This document shows positions 58,787 through 64,000 of a DNA stretch of 64,000 bases, in pieces. This DNA comes from Bog-756 sp963704615 (GTDB lineage Bacteria > Actinomycetota > Acidimicrobiia > Acidimicrobiales > RAAP-2), in the NCBI GenBank assembly GCA_963704615.1, contig OY969923.1:992001-1056000 (forward strand), read 5' to 3'. Each line of letters begins with the position of its first letter. Within the stretch, counting starts at the first letter, position 1. Below the pieces are notes generated by a model. The model searched no databases. It saw nothing but the letters and a program-made list of their open reading frames with translations, and was not told the origin of the DNA. The position numbers and the translations under genes are program-made.

Positions 58787-60187
58787 ATGACGACCACCGA
58801 TATCGACATCGGAAAGTACAAGCTCGGGTGGTCCGACGAGGAGGACTACGTCTTCAAGCCCAAGAAGGGCCTGAACGAGTCCATCGTGCGCGAGATGTCG
58901 GCCATGAAGAAGGAGCCCGAATGGATGCGCAATTTCCGGCTCCGCGCCCTCCAGCGTTTCGACAAGCGCCCGATGGCCGAGTGGTTCGCCGTCAACATGC
59001 CCGACCTCGATTTCGACGACATCTACTACTACATCAAGCCGACATCGGGTCAGGTCGAGGACTGGAACGACCTACCCGACGCCATCAAGAACACCTACGA
59101 GAAGTTGGGCATCCCCGAGGCCGAGCGCAAGTACCTGGCCGGGGTGACCGCCCAGTACGAGTCCGAGGTGGTCTTCCACCGCAACCGCGAGGATCTCGAG
59201 GCACAGGGCATCATCTTCTGCGATATGGACACTGCCGTCCGCGACTACCCGGATCTGGTTCAGAAGTACTTCGGCAAGATCATCCCTCCCAACGACAACA
59301 AGTTCGCCGCCCTCAATTCAGCCGTCTGGTCGGGCGGCTCGTTCATCTATGTCCCGCCCAACGTCGTCGTCGATCAGCCCCTGCAGGCTTACTTCCGGAT
59401 CAATGCCGAAAACATGGGCCAGTTCGAGCGGACCCTGATCATCGCCGACGTCGGGTCCCAGGTGCACTACATCGAGGGATGTTCCGCCCCGGTGTACACC
59501 ACTGATTCACTGCACTCTGCCGTGGTCGAGCTGGTGGCCCTCGAAGGTTCGAGAATCACGTACACCACCATCCAGAACTGGTCCAACAACGTCTACAACC
59601 TGGTCACCAAGCGGGCCCGGGCCGAGGCCGAGGCTCACGTCGAGTGGATCGATGGCAACATCGGTTCGAGGCTGACGATGAAGTACCCCTCCGTCTACCT
59701 CATGGGTCCGAAGGCGTCGGGCGAGGTCCTGTCGGTGGCCTACGCCGGAGCCGGTCAGCACCAGGACGCCGGGGCCAAGATGTTCCATTCGGCTCCGGAG
59801 ACCACTTCCACCATCGTGTCGAAGTCGATCTCCAAGGATTCCGGCATCACCACCTATCGGGGGAAGGTCCACGTGGACGAAGGGGCCACCCACGCCAAGA
59901 GTTTCGTTCGCTGCGACGCCCTTCTCCTTGATGAGACGGCCGTGTCCGAGACCAAGCCCTATATGGAGGTGGCCGAGCGCGACGCCCGGATCGGTCACGA
60001 GGCGACCGTTTCCAAGGTCGGGGACGACCAGCTCTTCTACCTGATGAGCCGGGGGCTGTCGGAGACCCAGGCCATGGGCATGATCGTGAACGGGTTCATC
60101 GAACCGATCACCCGGACCCTGCCCATGGAGTACGCCGTCGAGTGGAGCCGGTTGATCGAGCTGCAGATGGAGGGATCCGTCGGCTGA
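58787..60187 (+). CDS. sufB: Fe-S cluster assembly protein SufB
   Basis: Scaffold subunit of the SUF iron-sulfur assembly machine. It has 466 residues: YKLGWSDEEDYVFKPKKGLNESIVREMSAMKKEPEWMRNFRLRAL is the standard N-terminus, VWSGGSFIYVPPNVVVDQPLQAYFRINAEN and VHYIEGCSAPVYTTDSLHSAVVELVA lie in the beta-helix, and the C-terminal part has GATHAKSFVRCDALLLD. ATG 58787 is preferred; the frame is open upstream. TACTAT at 58730-58735 may be its -10 element. In most actinobacteria sufD and sufC follow directly; here they are 1.5 kb away, beyond an opposing gene. Confidence 0.96.
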   Translation: MTTTDIDIGKYKLGWSDEEDYVFKPKKGLNESIVREMSAMKKEPEWMRNFRLRALQRFDKRPMAEWFAVNMPDLDFDDIYYYIKPTSGQVEDWNDLPDAIKNTYEKLGIPEAERKYLAGVTAQYESEVVFHRNREDLEAQGIIFCDMDTAVRDYPDLVQKYFGKIIPPNDNKFAALNSAVWSGGSFIYVPPNVVVDQPLQAYFRINAENMGQFERTLIIADVGSQVHYIEGCSAPVYTTDSLHSAVVELVALEGSRITYTTIQNWSNNVYNLVTKRARAEAEAHVEWIDGNIGSRLTMKYPSVYLMGPKASGEVLSVAYAGAGQHQDAGAKMFHSAPETTSTIVSKSISKDSGITTYRGKVHVDEGATHAKSFVRCDALLLDETAVSETKPYMEVAERDARIGHEATVSKVGDDQLFYLMSRGLSETQAMGMIVNGFIEPITRTLPMEYAVEWSRLIELQMEGSVG

Positions 60188-60307
60188 GCCGAGGTCCCGT
60201 TTGCTGCGCCCTGCCCCTATGATGAGAAGCCGAAAACAGGGGTGGACAGGTGTTCGCCATTGATCAGGCGGGCGAGAGACGCCCCCTGATCGTCAGAGAG
60301 GCAGAGT

Positions 60308-60658
60308 GTGCTCATGCCGATGAGGGAAGAGTGCAAGCACTTTCAGAGCCGGACCTACGACTCGGGTGAGGTGGCCAGGTTCTGCATTCTCGACCTGGCA
60401 CCTGAGGCACCGTGGAAGTGTCCCGATAACTGCCCGTCCTATTCCCGCCGCCTGGCCGACGTCGGTTGGTCCCACGGCTCGCTGGTCGAGCCGCCTCTCG
60501 AACAGATGCCCGACGTCCCCGGGGCGGAAGCGGCCGAGCTTCTGGGCCAGGCCGAAGACATCATCAACGCCGTCGGGCCCGAGGTCCTGGCCGAGGTCCG
60601 TGAGGAGGACGAGCGGGAAGAGCGGCGAGAGGGCCGGTGGTGGCGACGCCGGCGCTGA
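60308..60658 (+). CDS. Small four-cysteine protein next to sufB
   Basis: A 116-residue protein with C9, C26, C38 and C42 (EECKHF, RFCILDLA, WKCPDNCPSY) that could bind zinc or an iron-sulfur cluster; the rest is helical and acidic, ending in a basic tail (REGRWWRRRR). I do not recognise a named family. It is 120 bases after sufB and could be part of the SUF locus as a carrier or regulator, but this is inferred from position. GTG 60308 or ATG 60314 may be the start. Confidence 0.7.
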   Translation: MLMPMREECKHFQSRTYDSGEVARFCILDLAPEAPWKCPDNCPSYSRRLADVGWSHGSLVEPPLEQMPDVPGAEAAELLGQAEDIINAVGPEVLAEVREEDEREERREGRWWRRRR

Positions 60659-60679
60659 GCTTCGGGACGGTCCGTTCCC

Positions 60680-61543
60680 TCACCTGCCGCTGAAGGTGGC
60701 TGGCCGCTTCTCCATGAAGGCGGTCATCGCCTCGGACAGGTCGTCGGAGGCCAGGAATCCAGCGTTCCAGGCGGCGACGTAGTCCAGCCCCTCGGCGACC
60801 GAGCGCCCCTCCCCGGCGGTGAGCACCGCCTTGGTGCCCTGGACAGCCAGGGGTGAGTTGGCGGCGATTTCGGCGGCCATCGCCCTGGCGTCTTTCAACA
60901 CGGCGTCAGCGTCCACGCTCACCTGGTTGACCAACCCGATCGACTCGGCCCGCTGTGCGGTGATGTCCTTGCCGGTGTAGGCCAGCTCGGCCACGAGACC
61001 CTGGCCGATGATCTTGGGCAGGCGTTGGAGGCTCCCGAGGTCGGCCACGATGGCGACCTTGGTCTCCCGCACCGAGAACTGGGCGTCGGCGCTGGCCAGA
61101 CGGATGTCGCACGCCGCGGCCAGGTCCACGCCGCCCCCGATGCAGTAGCCGTGGACGGCGGCGATCGTCGGCACCACACAATCGGCGATCGAACTCACCG
61201 AGGCCTGCAGACGCTGGATCTGGATGCGAGCCGATCGGGCCCGGGCTGCCATCGACAGAGGGGCACCGTTGCTGGGACCTGGAGACCCAAGCAACCCCGA
61301 CATGGCGACCAGGTCCAGCCCGACGGTGAAGTGCGGGCCCTTGGCCGCGATGACCAGGGCACGGATCTCCGGGTCGGCGCCGATGGCGCCCATGGCCCTC
61401 GGGAGGTCGGTCCAGAAAGGCGGACCCAGCGCGTTGCGCTTCTCCTCCCGGTCCAGCCACAGCGTGGCCACGTGTCCGTCGGTCTCGATGCTGAGGACCT
61501 CGGAGGAGAAGGATGCGATGGTCGGATCGGCGGACGCAGTCAT
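60680..61543 (-). CDS. Enoyl-CoA hydratase/isomerase (crotonase family)
   Basis: Crotonase-fold protein of 287 residues. VATLWLDREEKRNALGPPFW, ALVIAAKGPHFTVGLDLVAM (oxyanion strand; Val in the usual Ser/Cys position), AAVHGYCIGGGVDLAAACDIRLASADAQFSVRETKVAIVADLGSLQRLPKIIG and LAYTGKDITAQRAESIGLVNQV are present. The Glu of FSVRE and Asp of VADLGSL resemble dienoyl-CoA isomerases more than plain hydratases, so an isomerase is quite possible. ATG 61543 is preferred over a codon 7 residues upstream. It lies between sufB and sufD on the opposite strand. Confidence 0.85.
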   Translation of the reverse strand: MTASADPTIASFSSEVLSIETDGHVATLWLDREEKRNALGPPFWTDLPRAMGAIGADPEIRALVIAAKGPHFTVGLDLVAMSGLLGSPGPSNGAPLSMAARARSARIQIQRLQASVSSIADCVVPTIAAVHGYCIGGGVDLAAACDIRLASADAQFSVRETKVAIVADLGSLQRLPKIIGQGLVAELAYTGKDITAQRAESIGLVNQVSVDADAVLKDARAMAAEIAANSPLAVQGTKAVLTAGEGRSVAEGLDYVAAWNAGFLASDDLSEAMTAFMEKRPATFSGR

Positions 61544-61662
61544 GGTCAAAGCGTAGGCCCCCATCGGCCGGGCGTGGTCCCCGGTTGATCTGGGTTGATC
61601 CGGGTCGCCGGGCCCCGCTGAGGGTGCCGCGGCATCCGGGTCGGGCCACTCGGACAGGCCGG

Positions 61663-61668
61663 TAGAAT
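61663..61668 (+). promoter_or_regulatory. Candidate -10 element for sufD
   Basis: TAGAAT, close to consensus, lies 49 bases before the sufD start and would give a leader of about 40 bases. No convincing -35 was seen. A promoter here would free sufD-sufC from sufB transcription. Confidence 0.4.
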
Positions 61669-61716
61669 GGATCTTGAGGCTCGTGATCCGGGCCTCCTTG
61701 CGCGAGAGGCTTCGAT

Positions 61717-63069
61717 CTGTCCACCTTCACCCCGGAATCCGCCGCCACCCTCCCCGGGCAGCCCTGGCTGCAACGCCGCCGGGCGGCCGCGGCCGAGGCC
61801 TTTGCCTCGTCGGTCCTTCCCAGCGAGAAACAGGAGGTCTGGCGGTACAGCCGCATCGACCAGCTCGATCTCGACCGCTTCCGACCGAGCGGCACCGGAA
61901 CCGTCGGTGCGTCCGATGATCCTGGTCCGTCGCCCTCGGATCGTGTGCACTCGCTGATCGGGAGCCTCGGGCCGAGGTCAGGACTGATGGTGTCCCTCAA
62001 CGGAGTGTTGGCCACGGTGGCGTCCTCGGTCGGTGACCATCTGATGACGCTCGGTCGAGTGGGTGAGCAGGACGGGGGCGAGGGACTGCTCGGATCGGTG
62101 ACCTCCAATCCCCACGACTTCGTGCTGCTCAACGATGCCTTCGCCGTCGACCCACTGGTGATCGACGTCGCTCCCGGCGCCAGCATCGTCGATCCCGTCG
62201 TCGTGGTTCATGTGGTGTCTGGCCGAGGAGGCGAGGCTACCTTCCCCCGGACCGTGATCCGGGCCGGCGGGGGCTCCGCCGCCGGCGTCATCGAGATCCT
62301 GGTCGATCTCGATGCCGGGCTACTCGCCGACCTGCCGCCCAGCGCCGCCGCGGCCGGGCGTGAGCCCGACGGCACCTTCCCCGAACGGCTGGTGGTGCCG
62401 GTAACGGAAATGCAGGTGGGCGACGACGCCGCTCTGGCTTACGTCAGCGTCCAGGCGCTGGGTCCGCGAACCTGGCAACTCGCCCACCAGGCCAGCGTCA
62501 TCGGAGCCGATGCCACACTGGAGAGCTTCGCGGTGGCCCTGGGCGGAAGCTACGCCCGACTGCGGACCGACTCCGTCTTGCAGGGGATGTCCGGGACCAG
62601 CTTGCTCCGGGCCGCATTCATCGGTCGGAACGACCAGATGCTCGACTTCCGCACCCTGCAGGACCATCTGGCTCCCAAGACCAGGAGCGATCTGCTGTTC
62701 ATGGGCGCGGTCGCCGATCATTCCCATTCGGTGTACAGCGGCCTGATACGGGTTCGGCGCGGCGCGGTGCGATCGGACGCCATGCAGACCAACCACAACT
62801 TGGTCCTCGACGAGGGCGCCCACGCCGATTCGGTCCCCAACTTGGACATCGAAGAGAATGACGTCAAGTGCAGCCACGGATCGACAGTCGGCCCGGTGGA
62901 CGAGGACCAGCGGTACTACCTCGAATCGCGCGGTATCGAGCCGGAGGTGGCCGAGCGGCTGATCGTCGCCGGTTTCTTCGAGGAGATCGCCGACAAGGTG
63001 CCCTTGGTCTGCACCCGATCGATGATCGGGCACGCCTTGGCCGACCGGACGGGAGTTCACGGTGCCTGA
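61717..63069 (+). CDS. sufD: Fe-S cluster assembly protein SufD (apparent CTG start)
   Basis: Partner of SufB in the SufBC2D complex; 450 residues from CTG 61717. The N-terminal region STFTPESAATLPGQPWLQRR and the EVWRYSRIDQLDLDRF segment are clearly SufD, but they lie before the first GTG at 61945. In this frame a TGA at 61684 and the absence of ATG, GTG or TTG before 61945 leave CTG 61717 as the natural start, with GAGAGG at 61704-61709 in front. Later marks are HSVYSGLIRVRRGAVRSDAMQTNHNLVLDEGAHADSVPNLDIEENDVKCSHGSTVGPVDEDQRYYLESRGI. The end overlaps the Rieske gene by 8 bases. Confidence 0.9.
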   Translation: MSTFTPESAATLPGQPWLQRRRAAAAEAFASSVLPSEKQEVWRYSRIDQLDLDRFRPSGTGTVGASDDPGPSPSDRVHSLIGSLGPRSGLMVSLNGVLATVASSVGDHLMTLGRVGEQDGGEGLLGSVTSNPHDFVLLNDAFAVDPLVIDVAPGASIVDPVVVVHVVSGRGGEATFPRTVIRAGGGSAAGVIEILVDLDAGLLADLPPSAAAAGREPDGTFPERLVVPVTEMQVGDDAALAYVSVQALGPRTWQLAHQASVIGADATLESFAVALGGSYARLRTDSVLQGMSGTSLLRAAFIGRNDQMLDFRTLQDHLAPKTRSDLLFMGAVADHSHSVYSGLIRVRRGAVRSDAMQTNHNLVLDEGAHADSVPNLDIEENDVKCSHGSTVGPVDEDQRYYLESRGIEPEVAERLIVAGFFEEIADKVPLVCTRSMIGHALADRTGVHGA

Positions 63070-63409
63070 AGTGGCCGCGGCCGAGACGAGCGGTCGGCAG
63101 GTGGTGAGGCTGTGTGGCCGAGGCGACCTCGCCCCCGGTGAGGCCAGGAGGTTCGACGTGGCCGGCCTCCGGGTGGCTCTGGTACGTATCGGCGACGACT
63201 GGTATGCCATCGGTGATCGGTGCAGCCACGAGGACTTCTCGTTGGCCGACGGCGAGGTGTGGCCGCAGGAGTGCGAGATCGAGTGCGCCAAGCACGGCTC
63301 GACCTTTGACCTGCGGACCGGGGAGCCGTGCTCCCTTCCCGCCACCCGACCGGTTCCTGTCTACGAAGTGGTGATTGCCGGGGACGACGTGTCGGTGGTG
63401 GTGCCATGA
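63062..63409 (+). CDS. Rieske-type [2Fe-2S] ferredoxin in suf operon
   Basis: A 115-residue Rieske ferredoxin of the non-heme-iron-oxygenase type. The cluster ligands are C54-x-H56 (GDRCSHED) and C75-x2-H78 (ECAKHGSTF). Actinobacterial suf operons often carry such a gene between sufD and sufC; it is thought to assist cluster assembly or electron supply. GTG 63062 overlaps sufD by 8 bases, and its stop overlaps the sufC start. Confidence 0.92.
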   Translation: MPEVAAAETSGRQVVRLCGRGDLAPGEARRFDVAGLRVALVRIGDDWYAIGDRCSHEDFSLADGEVWPQECEIECAKHGSTFDLRTGEPCSLPATRPVPVYEVVIAGDDVSVVVP

Positions 63410-64000
63410 CGGCGGGGGAGCTCCGCATCGAGGGCCTTCGGGCCGGTGTACCGGGACGGGAGATCCTCCGCGGCGTGACGCTGACCGTGGGACCCGGGGA
63501 GGTGCACGCCGTCATGGGGCCCAACGGATCGGGGAAGAGCACCCTGGCGCACGTTCTCATGGGGCGACCGGGATACGAGGTGCTGGATGGATCGGTCATG
63601 CTCGACGGCGTCGACCTTCTGACCCTGCCCACCTGGCAGAGGGCGCGCGCCGGACTGTTCCTGGGTATGCAGCATCCCATCGAGGTACCCGGCGTCTCGC
63701 TGGTGACGTCGCTGGCTGCGGCCCGCTCGGGCCCGGCCGACGAGGTCGGGGCCACCAGCGACGGATTGGGCGACCGGCTGCGTGAGGAGGCCCGGCGGAT
63801 CGGCTTCGACGAGCGATTCCTCGACCGTCCCCTCAACGTGGACTTGTCGGGTGGCGAACGCAAGCGGAACGAGACGCTGCAGCTGGGAGTTCTCCGTCCG
63901 CGTTTCGCCGTGTTGGATGAGATCGATTCGGGACTGGACATCGACGCACTGGGTGCCGTCGGCCGGCGGGTTCAGGATGCGACCACCGAGTGGGGCCTCG
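63406..64000 (+). CDS. sufC: Fe-S cluster assembly ATPase SufC (3' end cut by window edge)
   Basis: ABC-type ATPase of the SUF complex. From ATG 63406, 198 codons are inside the window. Walker A is GPNGSGKST at 38-46, the SufC-specific Q-loop region is GLFLGMQHPIEVPGVSL, the signature is LSGGERKRNETLQL, and Walker B with the D-loop is FAVLDEIDSGLDIDAL. The insert ARSGPADEVGATSDGLG is slightly longer than in short homologues. ATG overlaps the Rieske stop (ATGA). Confidence 0.95.
   Translation, partial: MTAGELRIEGLRAGVPGREILRGVTLTVGPGEVHAVMGPNGSGKSTLAHVLMGRPGYEVLDGSVMLDGVDLLTLPTWQRARAGLFLGMQHPIEVPGVSLVTSLAAARSGPADEVGATSDGLGDRLREEARRIGFDERFLDRPLNVDLSGGERKRNETLQLGVLRPRFAVLDEIDSGLDIDALGAVGRRVQDATTEWGL

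Overview
The window is GC-rich actinobacterial chromosome, most likely from the class Acidimicrobiia or a near relative. Three things point there. The translation block argS-lysA-hom-thrC-rho-rpmE-prfA-prmC-tsaC keeps the order known from mycobacteria and streptomycetes. There is a small protein with the 'GPGWW..SDGKWYPPE' motif. There is also a secreted protein with 'DGGIFSFGDA.FYGS' repeats. No phage, insertion sequence, CRISPR array or rRNA operon was seen. One tRNA gene, tRNA-Arg(CCG), was found.

Layout. 1-3123: a partial DrrA-type ABC ATPase, a PrxQ/Bcp peroxiredoxin, a tandem-repeat protein coupled to an RDD membrane protein, and an AlkB-type dioxygenase. 3154-6271: a compact RiPP-like cassette with a lasso-type leader peptide, PqqD-like RRE, B2 leader peptidase, HPr-kinase-like kinase and nucleotidyltransferase, but no lasso cyclase and no exporter. 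6272-6900 is non-coding and includes an AT-rich patch; a TetR-like gene and tRNA-Arg follow. 8169-18988: the conserved housekeeping block, with thrB missing between thrC and rho. 19118-23626: a UspA protein, a leader with a terminator, then leuB-ilvE-cimA, which suits isoleucine synthesis from citramalate.

24255-34201: lipid or steroid catabolism: acyl-CoA dehydrogenase, fatty acid hydroxylase-like protein, two SDRs, thiolase, crotonase, hotdog thioesterase and acyl-CoA ligase. Three sites here match the mycobacterial KstR operator pattern TNNAACNNGTTNNA exactly or with one mismatch, so this looks like a KstR-type regulon. 34917-39260: a mau-like cluster of MauD-like thioredoxin, unknown protein, MauE-like membrane protein, a Tat-exported protein with 28 cysteines fused to 42-residue repeats, and a CcdA-like membrane protein. 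No heavy chain or MauG is present. A divergent Lgt-like protein faces it.

40551-55172: mixed metabolism. It includes three ethylmalonyl-CoA pathway candidates (beta-methylmalyl-CoA lyase, methylsuccinyl-CoA dehydrogenase with its N-terminal extension, and a MaoC mesaconyl-CoA hydratase candidate), plus an NlpC/P60 hydrolase, MutY, a small zinc-ribbon gene beside simple repeats, an MBL-fold hydrolase and others. 55301-64000: a membrane protein, oligopeptidase B, and a split SUF iron-sulfur assembly locus: sufB, a four-Cys protein, an opposing crotonase, then sufD, a Rieske ferredoxin and partial sufC. sufD appears to start at CTG.

The two loci most likely to be undescribed are the cyclase-less lasso-leader cassette and the mau-like cysteine-rich secretion cluster.
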